Shown: positions 55,014 to 64,000, counted from the stretch's first letter. The stretch is 64,000 nucleotides of DNA from Pseudomonas fluorescens (GCF_001623525.1 NZ_CP015225.1:806001-870000); one strand, 5' to 3'. Notes: generated by a model from the sequence alone, not told the origin. A program made the numbers and translations.

Positions 55014-55274
55014 GATATAGGTAGTCCGTTCCTTGCTCCCCCATACTGATACTCGCTGGAGTCCGGTTGTTGCGAGGAAGGAACATGCACCTGCGAGCTA
55101 CGAATAGGGCTGCAACGCATCTCGATGATTACTGCTTCACCTTCGAGCCCAGCAGGTGCGCTTGCGCCCTCTAACGAACACTCAGGGAAAGCCGGGCACG
55201 GCTCTCTATATCGCCTTCGCTGGACGCAAGCATGCATGTTCCTGCATGTACTTTAGCGTCTGTGGAGGTGTGCG
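55012..55274 (+). ncRNA. Predicted bridge RNA region in the IS110 left end
   Basis: Non-coding sequence before the transposase gene, where IS110-group elements encode the bridge RNA that guides recombination. CTATATCGC (55206-55214) is the exact complement of the first nine bases of the element (55012-55020), as expected for a right-donor guide. CGCTGGA (55054-55060, again at 55218-55224) equals the target left of the junction (55003-55009), as expected for a left-target guide. CTGCGAG (55091-55097) can pair, with one G-U, with TTCGCAG right of the junction. RNA ends and folding were not computed. Confidence 0.65.
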
Positions 55275-56543
55275 ATGCAAACGCTCTTGTCTCAGAAATT
55301 CACTGCTTATATCGGAATTGATTGGGCCGATACCAAACATGACGTCTGTTTGCAGGTTGCTGGGCAAGCCCAGCGGTGCTTCTCGGTCATCCGACACAAC
55401 CCCGAAGCTATTGATCAATGGGCTCATGCGCTGTATCAGCGTTATGGCGGTCCTATCGCCATTGCCGTGGAGTTAGACAAAGGACCGTTGATAGCGGCCC
55501 TGCAAAAATATGATTTTTTTTGTTTGTTCCCGATCAACCCCGCCACCTTAGCCAAGCAGCGTAAGGCCTTCGTTCCCAGCGGTGCGAAGGACGATCCGAG
55601 CGATGCCCAGTGGGCACTTGAGCTATTGCTCAAGCATCCCGACAGATTTCCCCAGCAGGAGAAACAAAGTCCTGCCATACGTTCTCTGGCTAGCTTGACT
55701 GAACATCGGAGAACCTTGGTTGATGAGCGGGTAAGAATCAGTAATCGGTTGGTTTGCATGCTCAAGCAGTACTATCCGTTGGCGCTGGAGTTGTTCCACG
55801 ATCATGACACACAGGTGTTCTGTGATTTCCTGGAGCGCTGGTCGACGTTGGAAACACTTAAACGTGCTCGGCCTACAAGCGTTTTGAAGTTTCTTAACGC
55901 GCATAATGTTCGCCATGCAGAACTCAATCAGCAGCGTCTGGCCTTGATCCTCAAGGCCACGCCGCTGACAGAGGATCCGGGGATTGTTAACCCTTCAGCG
56001 CTGTATGTGCGGACCCTGGCATCGCAACTGAGTGGGATGCTGGTGGCGATCAAGCAGTTTGATGCGGCGATCGAAGAAACGGCCAATACCCTGGCCGATT
56101 ACAGCCTCTTCAAATCCTTGCCTGGAGCCGGGCAACAGCTTGCACCACGGCTAATGGTAGCTTTTGGTGAGCAACGTGATCGCTTCAAGGATGCTGGTGC
56201 TATGCAGCGATATGCCGGGATCGCTCCGGTTACCGAGCGCAGTGGCAAGAAGAAAATCGTTCGCTGGCGCTATCAATGTTCAACCTTTTTGCGCCAGACA
56301 TTTGTCGAGTGGGCTGCCCACAGCATCAATCAATCGGTATGGGCAGGGGCGTACTATCGCCAACAGAAGGCCAAAGGCTGCTCTCATCAAGCAGCCCTGA
56401 GGGCACTGGCTTTTAAATGGATCAGGATCGTTTATCGGTGCTGGAATGCTGGATCCCAGTATGACGAGAGCGTCTATTTACAAGCCTTGGCCCGCCACGA
56501 CTCGCCTTTGATAAGAGCACCGGAGGCAACGAAAGCATGTTGA
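55275..56543 (+). CDS. IS110-family DEDD recombinase (transposase)
   Basis: 422 residues. The N-terminal RuvC-like DEDD domain shows YIGIDWADTKHDVCLQ (first Asp), IAVELDKGPLIAAL (Glu) and PSGAKDDPSDAQWALEL (Asp pair). The C-terminal Transposase_20 domain has LPGAGQQLAPRLMVAFG and MQRYAGIAPVTERSGKKKIVRWRY, with a serine expected to be the second nucleophile. Intact from start to stop, so the element may be active. Lower GC and different codon use (for example many TTG, CAT and AAA codons) than the flanking genes suggest recent arrival. Confidence 0.95.
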   Translation: MQTLLSQKFTAYIGIDWADTKHDVCLQVAGQAQRCFSVIRHNPEAIDQWAHALYQRYGGPIAIAVELDKGPLIAALQKYDFFCLFPINPATLAKQRKAFVPSGAKDDPSDAQWALELLLKHPDRFPQQEKQSPAIRSLASLTEHRRTLVDERVRISNRLVCMLKQYYPLALELFHDHDTQVFCDFLERWSTLETLKRARPTSVLKFLNAHNVRHAELNQQRLALILKATPLTEDPGIVNPSALYVRTLASQLSGMLVAIKQFDAAIEETANTLADYSLFKSLPGAGQQLAPRLMVAFGEQRDRFKDAGAMQRYAGIAPVTERSGKKKIVRWRYQCSTFLRQTFVEWAAHSINQSVWAGAYYRQQKAKGCSHQAALRALAFKWIRIVYRCWNAGSQYDESVYLQALARHDSPLIRAPEATKAC

Positions 56544-56593
56544 CGGAAGAGCTCAGGGCGTGAAGCAGGCCCATACGGTTTGAGGCCTGGCGT

Positions 56594-56631
56594 CTGCTTC
56601 GCAGCCGAGCGGGGATAAATCCCCTCGCCAC
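56594..56631. repeat. Right part of the split type-B REPIN
   Basis: CTGCTTCGCAGCC then GAGCGGGGATAAATCCCCTC and GCCAC complete the REPIN that begins at 54983; removing the IS restores a compact element of about 65 bp. Confidence 0.9.
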
Positions 56632-56700
56632 AGTCTGCACGGTTCTTCTGAGCGTTTCGCATGGCATACTCCCCACCTTCGTATTCCGGACCCGGGCCGT

Positions 56701-57822
56701 ATGACTTTCGACTCCCCCTTGAGTGCCTGGCAGCATGCCATCGAACACCACGGCTTCGTCCAGGACGAGGCCCAGGAACTGGCCATCATGACACTGGAGC
56801 AATGCCACAAGGCGTTGCACGAAGGTCGCAAGGCGATCAAGGGCGTTTATCTCTGGGGCCCGGTGGGACGTGGCAAGACCTGGCTGATGGACCGCTTTTA
56901 TGAAAGCCTCAGGGTGCCGGCCCGTCGACAACACTTCCACCATTTCATGGCGTGGGTGCATCAGCGTTCGTTCCAGCTCACAGGCACGCCGGATCCTTTG
57001 CAGGCCCTGGCTCGGGAGTTGAGCGCTGAAGTACGGGTGCTGTGTTTCGACGAACTGTTCGTCAACGACATTGGCGATGCAATCATCCTCGGGCGCCTGT
57101 TCCAGGTGATGTTCGAGTTGGGGATGGTCATGGTCAGTACCTCCAACCTGCCGCCGGAGGAGCTCTATGCCAACGGCCACAACCGTGAGCGTTTCCTGCC
57201 GACCATCACCGCGATCAATCGATATATGCAGGTCGTGCCGGTGAACGGCTGGCAAGACCATCGCCAGCACCCTGGCCAATTACAGCAGCGTTATTGGCTG
57301 CGCGATCCCGGGCAACCTGATCCGTTGGGTGACGTCTTCAACCAGTTGACCAGCGGGCAAGCGTCGAGCAGTGCGCCGATCAAGGTCGGTCATCGCCTGC
57401 TTGAACCGGTCCAGGCCAGCGACAGCGTGCTCTGGAGCCGTTACCCCGACCTGTGCGAGCAACCGTTCTCGGCGCTGGATTTCATGGCGCTGTGCGACCG
57501 CTTCAGCGTCATCCTGCTCAGTGATGTTCCGTGCCTGAGCGCCGAACAGCGCGAAGGGCGCATTGCCCGTGGCACCGAGGACGGCGTTGAACGGGTCGTG
57601 GCCGGTGATCGCGAATTGCCGCAGTTGTCGATCCATGACGATGGCGTACGGCGCTTCATCGCCCTGGTCGACGAATGTTATGACCGCAAGGTGCCGTTGT
57701 GCCTTTCGGCCCAGGTGCCGATGGATGAGTTGTATACCGAGGGCTATCTGCAATTCCCGTTTCGCCGTACCCTCAGCCGCCTCCAGGAAATGCAAATGCA
57801 ACGTTTTGGTCAGCAAGCCTGA
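56701..57822 (+). CDS. zapE: Cell division ATPase ZapE
   Basis: 373 residues, AFG1/LACE1-type AAA ATPase. Walker A GPVGRGKT (53-60) and Walker B RVLCFDELFVNDIGDA, then sensor region VSTSNLPPEELYANGHNRERFLP. ZapE associates with the Z-ring in E. coli. Pseudomonas has more than one protein of this family; this one is of standard length. ATG follows a gap that begins at the REPIN remnant. Confidence 0.87.
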   Translation: MTFDSPLSAWQHAIEHHGFVQDEAQELAIMTLEQCHKALHEGRKAIKGVYLWGPVGRGKTWLMDRFYESLRVPARRQHFHHFMAWVHQRSFQLTGTPDPLQALARELSAEVRVLCFDELFVNDIGDAIILGRLFQVMFELGMVMVSTSNLPPEELYANGHNRERFLPTITAINRYMQVVPVNGWQDHRQHPGQLQQRYWLRDPGQPDPLGDVFNQLTSGQASSSAPIKVGHRLLEPVQASDSVLWSRYPDLCEQPFSALDFMALCDRFSVILLSDVPCLSAEQREGRIARGTEDGVERVVAGDRELPQLSIHDDGVRRFIALVDECYDRKVPLCLSAQVPMDELYTEGYLQFPFRRTLSRLQEMQMQRFGQQA

Positions 57823-57879
57823 CCTGTATCCCGGCGACGGCTTCGAGCCAGCGGCACTAACGAAGTGAGATGGAAGATC

Positions 57880-58374
57880 ATGGAAGAAGCCAAGGACATC
57901 CTTGTACTGCAAGCCAGCTACACCAACCCGGTCCACGCAGAAGCGATCTGTCATGTGCTCAATGGCTATGCGCAGGACCCGATGGGCGGGGGGCATCCCT
58001 TGCCGGCCGAGGTGCTGCTGCACCTGCCCGAGGAACTGGCCAAGCGCCCTCATGCCTTCAGCGTGTTGGCTTTCGTCAACGGCGAACCGGCGGGGCTGGT
58101 CAATTGTTTCGAGGGTTTTTCAACCTTTGCCTGCCGGCCACTGGTGAACATCCACGACATGGCGGTGATGCCGGAGTTTCGCGGCCTCGGGTTGAGCCAG
58201 AAGATGTTGCAGAAGGTTGAGGGCATCGCCCGCCAGCGTGGTTGCTGCAAGATTACCCTGGAAGTGCTGGAGGGCAATGCCGTGGCCCAGGCCAGCTATG
58301 CCAAGTTCGGCTTTGCCGCCGGCATGTTCGACCCGGCCCACGGGCCTATGGAGTTCTGGATCAAGCCCCTGTAA
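57880..58374 (+). CDS. GNAT-family N-acetyltransferase
   Basis: 164 residues with a complete acetyl-CoA site: VNIHDMAVMPEFRGLGLSQKMLQKVEGIARQRGC (Q/RxxGxG/A type pattern RGLGLS) and the C-terminal GNAVAQASYAKFGFA. Substrate unknown. The ATG at 57880 (MEEAKDILVLQAS) is preferred over an upstream GTG at 57865. Converges on the phosphoethanolamine transferase gene. Confidence 0.85.
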   Translation: MEEAKDILVLQASYTNPVHAEAICHVLNGYAQDPMGGGHPLPAEVLLHLPEELAKRPHAFSVLAFVNGEPAGLVNCFEGFSTFACRPLVNIHDMAVMPEFRGLGLSQKMLQKVEGIARQRGCCKITLEVLEGNAVAQASYAKFGFAAGMFDPAHGPMEFWIKPL

Positions 58375-58398
58375 AAGCGGGCTTTTGATGGGTTTCGG

Positions 58399-60138
58399 TT
58401 ATTTCTGCACGACTGCGGTCGTCGGTGCCTTGGGCTGCATCAGGCTGAAGTCGATCAGGGCCTTGCGTGGGGTTTGATAGGGGTCGCCGATCAGCAGCGG
58501 CCGGGCCTTGAAGTCATCGCTGACCAGGCTCTTGCTGCGGTCCAGCTCGTCAAAACTCAAGCCTGCCAGGTCTGCCCAGGTGTGAATCAGGTGCGAGCTG
58601 CTGTAGGGACGCGACAGGTCGCCGGCAAAGTTCCAGTCATGGCTTTCGCGCCACTTGGGCGAGGCCCAGGCCATGAAGGGGATGGTGTACATCGGCGCGG
58701 TCGGCTTGCCTTCGTTACGGCCCAGTGTGTCGTGGCCGGCGGAGTCGAACACGTCTTCACCATGGTCAGACAGGTACAGCAGGAAGCCGTTGGGGTCGGT
58801 CTTGGCGTAGTCCTTGATCAGGCTGGACACGACGAAGTCGTTGTACAGCACCGCGTTATCGTAGCTGTTGTAGGTCGGGACCTGATCATCACGCACGCCC
58901 GCCGGTACGCCTTGGCGGTCGGTGAACTTGTTGAAGGTCGGCGGATACCGGTACTGGTAGCTCATATGGGTGCCGAGCAGATGCACCACGATCAGCTTGC
59001 GCGGGGCGCTGTCGGCCAGGGCTTTGTTGAACGGCTCGATCACATCGCCATCGTACTGCGCGGCATTCTGATTGCGGTTGTTGTTCAGGTACACCTGCTC
59101 GTCGGCCTGCTGGGAAAACGTCGTGAGCATGGTGTTGCGCTTGGTCATGGTCTGCTGGTTGGTGATCCAGAAGGTCTTGTAGCCGGCCTGTTTCATCATG
59201 CTCACCAGCGACGGGGTGCTCAGGTACAGGTCCGGGTTCTGTTCGTCGGCGAACGTCAGCACCTGCTGCAGCGCTTCGATGGTGTAGGGGCGTGGGGTGA
59301 TGACGTTATCGAACACCGACAGCTGGTCCTTGAGCTTGTCCAGCTCAGGCGTGGTTTCGCGCGGGTAACCGTAGAGGCTCATGCGCTGGCGGTTGGTGGA
59401 TTCACCGATCACCAGCACCAGAGTGGCCGGTTGGTCGGCCATGGCGTCCTTGAGGTTGCGCAGTGGCGCGATCTTGCTGGCGCTGTGGAGCATGCCTTGC
59501 ATGTTCTCCAACTGTTCACCGTAGCGACGATAGGCCACCAGCATCTGCCACGGGACGGCCGGCTCGATGCGATTCTCGAATTTCTCCAAGCCACCGGCGA
59601 AACTGCCGGTGCGCAGGGTTTGCTTGACCAGCGGATAACCGGCCACGGCGAGCACGATGACGGCTGCGGCGACCATGGCCTGGCCCCGGGGCAGGTACAC
59701 CGGGCGCAGGCGAGTCCAGAGCCAATAGCCGACGGCGGTGTGGGCCAGGAACGCCGCCACCATCCACCAGGCAAAATACTGTGTCAGGTATTCGCCGGCT
59801 TCAGACACGTTCGATTCGAACATGATGAAGATGACGCTCTGGGAAAACTCTTGCTGGTAAATGAAGAAGTAGCCCAGGCTGGCCATGGAGCAGGCCCACA
59901 GCACCACGCCGATCAAGGCGGCGAGCACGCGCGTGCGGGCGGGGAAGAGCAGCAGGGGCGCCAACCACACCGCGCTCATCACGAACGCTTGGCGAAAGCC
60001 GGTGAAGCCGGAGGTGTCGCTCAACAGAATGAGCAGTTGGGTGATGCCAGAGAAGTACCAGAAGAACAGAAACAGCCAGCCAAGCCCGGCCCAGTCGAAA
60101 CCTTTCGCAGTCGTTTTGCTGCGTTTGAACAAACTCAT
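58399..60138 (-). CDS. Phosphoethanolamine transferase, CptA/EptC type
   Basis: 579 residues. Five N-terminal membrane helices (to about residue 190) and a periplasmic sulfatase-fold catalytic domain with VLVIGESTNRQRMSLYGYPRETTP (the nucleophile Thr and metal-binding Glu lie in GEST) and metal-site LYLSDHGEDVFD. It transfers phosphoethanolamine from phosphatidylethanolamine to LPS core heptose (CptA-like) or lipid A. Start MSLFKRSKT at 60138. The CptA-type rather than EptA-type assignment rests on overall pattern and is moderate. Confidence 0.82.
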   Translation of the reverse strand: MSLFKRSKTTAKGFDWAGLGWLFLFFWYFSGITQLLILLSDTSGFTGFRQAFVMSAVWLAPLLLFPARTRVLAALIGVVLWACSMASLGYFFIYQQEFSQSVIFIMFESNVSEAGEYLTQYFAWWMVAAFLAHTAVGYWLWTRLRPVYLPRGQAMVAAAVIVLAVAGYPLVKQTLRTGSFAGGLEKFENRIEPAVPWQMLVAYRRYGEQLENMQGMLHSASKIAPLRNLKDAMADQPATLVLVIGESTNRQRMSLYGYPRETTPELDKLKDQLSVFDNVITPRPYTIEALQQVLTFADEQNPDLYLSTPSLVSMMKQAGYKTFWITNQQTMTKRNTMLTTFSQQADEQVYLNNNRNQNAAQYDGDVIEPFNKALADSAPRKLIVVHLLGTHMSYQYRYPPTFNKFTDRQGVPAGVRDDQVPTYNSYDNAVLYNDFVVSSLIKDYAKTDPNGFLLYLSDHGEDVFDSAGHDTLGRNEGKPTAPMYTIPFMAWASPKWRESHDWNFAGDLSRPYSSSHLIHTWADLAGLSFDELDRSKSLVSDDFKARPLLIGDPYQTPRKALIDFSLMQPKAPTTAVVQK

Positions 60139-60511
60139 CAAGCGCTCCAGCCTTTGTCGACGAAGCTGTCGGCACCGGATTGGTGACCGCAGGCATGCGC
60201 CGAACAACCTTAAAGGCGGGAAGTATTACGAGTCGGTTGTGAAAACTTTGTGAGTTTTTCGGATACAAAACGCACGTGAGGTGCGAATGCACCTGTGGCA
60301 AGGGGATTTGTCTCTAGGGGCGGGACCTGTGGGAGCAAGGCTTGCCCGCGATAGCCGCGCCGCGGTCGTACCGCTGAACCGCGTTATCGTTCATCGCGGG
60401 CAAGCCTTGCTCCCACAGATAGAATTCTCGCCGCAAGTGGGCACGGCAGGACTACATGGAAGTGACACTGTTTGACCAGCGTCACTTCTTCAACCGTGCC
60501 TCCGGGGACGG
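60139..60511. other. Intergenic region with REP remnant and REPIN
   Basis: 373 bp between two leftward genes. It holds a degraded single type-B-like REP (GTGGCAAGGGGATTTGTCTC, about 60295-60314) and the complete REPIN at 60327-60417. The remaining bases show no gene or clear regulatory site. Confidence 0.7.
60327..60417. repeat. REPIN, type C variant
   Basis: CTGTGGGAGCAAGGCTTGCC and CGCGATAGC with an inverted counterpart (GCGGGCAAGCCTTGCTCCCACAG) around a spacer with CGCGCCGCGG. The AAGGCTTGCC arm is a variant of the AGCTTGCT form. Confidence 0.88.
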
Positions 60512-60685
60512 TTACCGAGCCAGGGACTGGTTCTGGTGGGGCAGCTGTGCGTATTGCAACTGCATGCGCAACTGCGTCACTTCATCAAGCAGTAGATCGC
60601 GTTCTTCCTTGAGTAGGCGCAATTCATCGCGACGAATGGTCACATAAAGGGTTTGGGGAGGACGTGCGGTAACGACAGGGCCCAT
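60512..60685 (-). CDS. Small coiled-coil protein, 57 residues
   Basis: Starts MGPVVTARPPQTLYVTIRRD and continues with a heptad-rich helix (ELRLLKEERDLLLDEVTQLRMQLQY), then a short polar tail. GAGGTGA lies five bases before the ATG, and codon use fits Pseudomonas. The sequence looks like a soluble dimeric coiled coil with an N-terminal beta segment. It is divergent from gnd. Function unknown. Confidence 0.75.
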   Translation of the reverse strand: MGPVVTARPPQTLYVTIRRDELRLLKEERDLLLDEVTQLRMQLQYAQLPHQNQSLAR

Positions 60686-60959
60686 TGCTCACCTCGCAAA
60701 TGGCGTACATCAACTATAGAGATGTCGCCAGTATTTGGTCGACACCTCTACTATCGGCGCCGATTCTGATTTCTTTTGCTTGTGATTGGAACTTTTTTAT
60801 TTTTCATGGTCGCTGTGTCTTCGGCCGGATCTTGAGCGTTATCCCTTGTGATCGCTCGAATTACCCGGAAACTATGCAGCAATGCTCTGGACTAACCTCC
60901 ACGTGTCGTACGAGCTAAACCTTTGACTTACCTTTATTTGTAGTAGGGAGCATCAGCAC
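60686..60959. other. AT-rich divergent promoter region before gnd
   Basis: 274 bp, clearly richer in A and T than the surroundings (TTTCTTTTGCTTGTGATTGG and TTTTTTATTTTTCATGG stretches). It should contain the promoters of gnd-zwf and of the small coiled-coil gene. No specific operator was identified with confidence. Confidence 0.45.
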
Positions 60960-61940
60960 ATGCAACTCGGGATCATTGGACTGGGCCGCATGGGCGGCAA
61001 TATTGCGCGGCGCCTGATGCTCAATGGGCACACCACCGTTGTCTATGACCGCAATGCCGCTTTTGTCGAAAACCTGCGCCAGGATGGCGCCACGGGCGTC
61101 GCGGACCTGCCGGCACTGGTCGCCGGGCTGGAGAAACCACGGGCGGTCTGGGTCATGCTGCCAGCCGGCGCGCCCACCGAAGACACCATCAACGTCCTCA
61201 GCGAGCTGTTGGAGCCGGGCGATGTAATCATTGACGGCGGTAACACGTACTACAAAGACGACATCCGTCGCGCCCAGGCCCTGTCGGAAAAAGGCCTGAG
61301 CTACATCGATGTTGGCACCTCCGGCGGCGTTTGGGGCCTGGAGCGCGGTTACTGCATGATGATTGGTGGCGATGCCGAAGTGGTGAAGCGCCTGGACCCA
61401 TTGTTCGACAGCCTGGCCCCAGGCATGGGCGACATCCCGCGCACCCGTGACCGCAAATCCGACGATGACCGCGCCGAACGTGGCTACATCCACGCGGGCC
61501 CGGCCGGTTCGGGGCATTTCGTGAAGATGATCCACAACGGCATCGAATACGGAATGATGCAGGCCTTCGCCGAGGGCTTTGACATCCTCAAGACCAAATC
61601 CAGCGAAAGCCTGCCAGCGGAGCAGCGCTTCGACCTGAACCTGGCCGATATCGCCGAAGTCTGGCGTCGCGGCAGCGTGGTGTCGTCCTGGTTGCTGGAC
61701 TTGACCGCCGATGCGCTGGCCAGCGATCCGAAACTGGACGGCTTTTCCGGCGAAGTCGCCGACAGCGGTGAAGGGCGCTGGACCATCGAGGCAGCCATCG
61801 AGCAAGCGGTGCCGGTTCCGGTCCTGTCCAGTTCGTTGTTTGCCCGTTTCCGCTCGCGCCAGCAAAGCACGTACGGTGACAAAATGCTCTCGGCCATGCG
61901 CTTCGGCTTTGGCGGCCACGTGGAGACGCCGAAAAAATGA
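60960..61940 (+). CDS. gnd: 6-Phosphogluconate dehydrogenase (decarboxylating), short form
   Basis: 326 residues, the short GntZ-like class (often NAD+-preferring) rather than the 470-residue form. N-terminal Rossmann motif [16 protein letters not shown], then [31 protein letters not shown] and [14 protein letters not shown] containing the catalytic Lys-Asn. It makes ribulose 5-phosphate. Its stop overlaps zwf by 4 bp. Start at ATG 60960 follows GTAGGGAG. Confidence 0.94.
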   Translation: MQLGIIGLGRMGGNIARRLMLNGHTTVVYDRNAAFVENLRQDGATGVADLPALVAGLEKPRAVWVMLPAGAPTEDTINVLSELLEPGDVIIDGGNTYYKDDIRRAQALSEKGLSYIDVGTSGGVWGLERGYCMMIGGDAEVVKRLDPLFDSLAPGMGDIPRTRDRKSDDDRAERGYIHAGPAGSGHFVKMIHNGIEYGMMQAFAEGFDILKTKSSESLPAEQRFDLNLADIAEVWRRGSVVSSWLLDLTADALASDPKLDGFSGEVADSGEGRWTIEAAIEQAVPVPVLSSSLFARFRSRQQSTYGDKMLSAMRFGFGGHVETPKK

Positions 61941-63457
61941 CCTCGATCGGCAGCAAATCCAAGGCAGAACCCGCGCCGCCGACCACGTTGTTTCTGTTCG
62001 GCGCCCATGGCGATCTGGTCAAGCGTCTGCTGATGCCGGCGCTTTACCACCTCAGTCGCGACGGTCTGCTGGGCGATGGGCTGCGCATCATCGGGGTTGA
62101 CCACAACGCCATCAGCGATGTGGATTTTGCCAAGAAACTCGAGGACTTCATCCGTAACGAAGCGGCGAGCAAGGGCGGCGATGCCGACCGGGCGCTCGAT
62201 CCGGTGCTGTGGGCCAAGCTGGCCAAGGGCATCAGCTACGTCCAGGGTGATTTCCTCGATGAGAGCACCTACCAGGCGCTGGCGGCGAAAATCGCCGCCA
62301 GCGGCACCGGCAACGCAGTTTTCTATCTGGCGACCGCGCCACGTTTTTTCAGTGAAGTGGTCAGCCGCCTCGGTGCGGCAGGGCTGCTTCAGGAGCAGGA
62401 AGGGGCCTTCCGTCGCGTGGTGATCGAAAAGCCGTTCGGCTCCGACCTGCACACCGCCGAAGCGCTGAACGCTTGCCTGCTCAAGGTCATGAGCGAGAAG
62501 CAGATCTATCGCATTGACCATTACCTGGGCAAGGAAACGGTGCAGAACATTCTGGTCAGCCGTTTCTCCAACAGCCTGTTCGAGGCGTTCTGGAACAACC
62601 ACTACATCGACCACGTACAAATCACCGCCGCCGAAACGGTCGGCGTGGAAACCCGTGGCAGTTTTTATGAACACACCGGCGCCCTGCGGGACATGGTGCC
62701 CAATCATCTTTTCCAACTGCTGGCGATGGTGGCCATGGAGCCGCCAGCGGCGTTTGGTGCCGACGCCGTGCGTGGCGAAAAGGCCAAGGTCGTCGGGGCG
62801 ATCCGGCCCTGGTCGGTGGAGCAGGCCCGGGCCAACTCGGTCCGCGGCCAGTACACAGCCGGTGAAGTCGGCGGCAAGGCGGTCAACGGTTATCGCCAGG
62901 AGGCCAACGTGGCGCCTGACAGCAGCACCGAGACCTACGTGGCCCTCAAGGTCATGATCGATAACTGGCGCTGGGTCGGCGTGCCGTTTTACCTGCGCAC
63001 CGGCAAGCGCATGAGCGTGCGGGACACGGAGATCGTCATCTGCTTCAAGCCAGCACCTTACGCGCAATTTCGCGACACCGACGTCGACGAATTGCAACCT
63101 ACGCACTTGAGAATCCAGATTCAGCCCAATGAAGGCATGTGGTTCGACCTGCTGGCCAAGCGGCCGGGGCCGGCACTCGACATGGCCAATATCGAGTTGG
63201 GCTTCGCCTATAAGGATTTCTTCGTAATGCAGCCGTCCACAGGTTATGAAACCCTGATCTACGATTGCCTGACCGGCGACCAGACGCTGTTTCAGCGTGC
63301 CGACAATATCGAAAACGGCTGGCGCGCCGTGCAGCCGTTCCTCGATGCCTGGCAGCAGGACACAGCGGTCCAGCCCTACAAGGCTGGCGAAGATGGCCCG
63401 GCCGCCGCCGATGATTTGCTTGCCCGCGACAGTCGCGTCTGGCACGACCTCGGATGA
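61937..63457 (+). CDS. zwf: Glucose-6-phosphate 1-dehydrogenase
   Basis: 506 residues. NADP-binding [18 protein letters not shown] and the active-site [16 protein letters not shown] are visible, followed by the C-terminal substrate-binding domain. It oxidises glucose 6-phosphate to 6-phosphogluconolactone. Lies between gnd and a HAD phosphatase with 4-bp overlaps on both sides, forming a gnd-zwf-HAD operon. Pseudomonads carry several zwf paralogues; this one belongs to the gnd-linked type. Confidence 0.95.
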   Translation: MTSIGSKSKAEPAPPTTLFLFGAHGDLVKRLLMPALYHLSRDGLLGDGLRIIGVDHNAISDVDFAKKLEDFIRNEAASKGGDADRALDPVLWAKLAKGISYVQGDFLDESTYQALAAKIAASGTGNAVFYLATAPRFFSEVVSRLGAAGLLQEQEGAFRRVVIEKPFGSDLHTAEALNACLLKVMSEKQIYRIDHYLGKETVQNILVSRFSNSLFEAFWNNHYIDHVQITAAETVGVETRGSFYEHTGALRDMVPNHLFQLLAMVAMEPPAAFGADAVRGEKAKVVGAIRPWSVEQARANSVRGQYTAGEVGGKAVNGYRQEANVAPDSSTETYVALKVMIDNWRWVGVPFYLRTGKRMSVRDTEIVICFKPAPYAQFRDTDVDELQPTHLRIQIQPNEGMWFDLLAKRPGPALDMANIELGFAYKDFFVMQPSTGYETLIYDCLTGDQTLFQRADNIENGWRAVQPFLDAWQQDTAVQPYKAGEDGPAAADDLLARDSRVWHDLG

Positions 63458-64000
63458 GTGATCTGATGAAGCATCCCATCCGTTTCCTGCTCAGCGACAT
63501 GGACGGTACCTTGCTGTTGCCCGACCACAGCCTGAACCAGCGCACCGTCGAGGCGGTTCGCTCATTGCGTGAGGCCGGAGTGTTGTTCAGCCTCGCCACC
63601 GGGCGGCCGCCGCGGGCGATGTTGCAGTTCATCGAGGCGTTCGGCGTCGACCTGCCCACGGCGGCCTTCAATGGCGGCACGCTGATTCATCCCGATGGCA
63701 GCTTTCTTGCCGTCCACTACCTGCCAGCCGAGGCAGCGCTGGCCACACTGGCCCTGTACGCCGATCAGCCCGGCATCGAAGTCTGGGTATTTGCCGATGG
63801 CGACTGGCTGGTGCGCGACGCCAACGGTCCGATGGTGCCGGTGGAGACGCGTGGCCTGGGCTACCCACCGGTAGAAGTCGAGAGTTTCGAACCTTACCTT
63901 GAGCGGATCGACAAGATCGTCGCCACCAGCGCCAACACGAACCTGCTGGTGGAGCTGGAGGCGCGGTTGCATCCGCTGCTCAAGGGCCAGGCCCAGGTGT
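63454..64000 (+). CDS. Cof-type HAD-superfamily hydrolase, 3' end missing
   Basis: The first 182 codons are present; the gene runs off the right edge. Motif I DMDGTLL (catalytic Asp pair), FSLATGRPPRAM (motif II, T) and AFNGGTLI are typical of Cof/YidA-type sugar phosphatases with a type IIB cap. ATG 63454 overlaps the zwf stop (ATGA). Probably a phosphosugar phosphatase linked to the pentose phosphate genes. Confidence 0.88.
   Translation, partial: MSDLMKHPIRFLLSDMDGTLLLPDHSLNQRTVEAVRSLREAGVLFSLATGRPPRAMLQFIEAFGVDLPTAAFNGGTLIHPDGSFLAVHYLPAEAALATLALYADQPGIEVWVFADGDWLVRDANGPMVPVETRGLGYPPVEVESFEPYLERIDKIVATSANTNLLVELEARLHPLLKGQAQV

Larger units (their letters stand above)
55012..56595 (+). mobile_element. 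IS110-family insertion sequence inserted in a REPIN
   Basis: About 1,584 bp. One transposase gene fills the right part; a 263-bp non-coding left end precedes it. The REPIN halves join perfectly if the element is removed, and CTGC occurs at both junctions (55010-55013 and 56594-56597), so the crossover lies within that tetramer. No terminal inverted repeats or long target duplication, as usual for IS110. IS110 members that target REP sequences are known (for example IS621). The exact IS name cannot be given from sequence alone. Confidence 0.9.

Noticed and set aside
60456..60647. Plus-strand 63-codon frame upstream of gnd
   Set aside because: It is antisense to the better-supported minus-strand 57-residue gene, has no ribosome-binding site and gives an unstructured sequence.

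Overview
The window is high-GC chromosomal DNA of a Pseudomonas of the fluorescens complex. This is inferred from the gene content (NirS-type denitrification, NorR/DnrN, ferulate genes whose Ech keeps the HCHL active-site residues), from codon use, and from the abundant fluorescens-type REP/REPIN elements. It is dominated by one continuous anaerobic-respiration region of about 40 kb (1-40,155).

Layout, left part: a leftward nir operon (nirS-M-C-F-D-L-G, cut by the window edge) diverges from nirQ-norE-nirP, then norCB and norD. Next come dnrP/dnr, nnrS with a CopD-like gene, and dnrN divergent from norR. pdxH separates these from the anaerobic accessory genes moaB-moeA and ubiUVT (O2-independent ubiquinone synthesis). 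A second DNR-type regulator follows, then narL/narX facing narK1K2GHJI, a parvulin-type PPIase and moaA. The region closes with the anaerobic ribonucleotide reductase, whose glycyl-radical segment lies in a separate small gene before nrdG. Nitrate, nitrite and NO reduction, the molybdenum cofactor, haem d1, quinone and dNTP supply are thus encoded side by side. No nos genes are in the window.

Regulatory sites can be read directly. ANR/DNR boxes (TTGAT-N4-ATCAA type) lie before nirS/nirQ, norC, ubiU, narK1 and nrdD. NarL 7-2-7 sites lie between narX and narK1 and before moaB. Tandem NrdR boxes precede nrdD. Two NorR enhancers, each of three GT-N7-AC sites with nearly identical spacing to a sigma-54 promoter, sit upstream of dnrN and upstream of a 29-codon reading frame plus dnr.

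Middle part (40.2-50.2 kb): a chemoreceptor, then a hydroxycinnamate (ferulate) module: MFS transporter, OprD-type porin, MarR regulator, ech, vdh, fcs.

Right part (50.3-64 kb): housekeeping and accessory genes (DUF883 protein, LysR regulator, nitrilase, LEA-type lipoprotein, WYL regulator, SnoaL-like protein, zapE, GNAT, phosphoethanolamine transferase, gnd-zwf-HAD). An IS110-family element is inserted inside a REPIN. Its non-coding left end carries segments complementary or identical to its target and its own end, as expected for a bridge RNA. REPINs of three sequence types occur between genes throughout; one pair forms a tandem duplication and another grades into a 9-bp repeat array.
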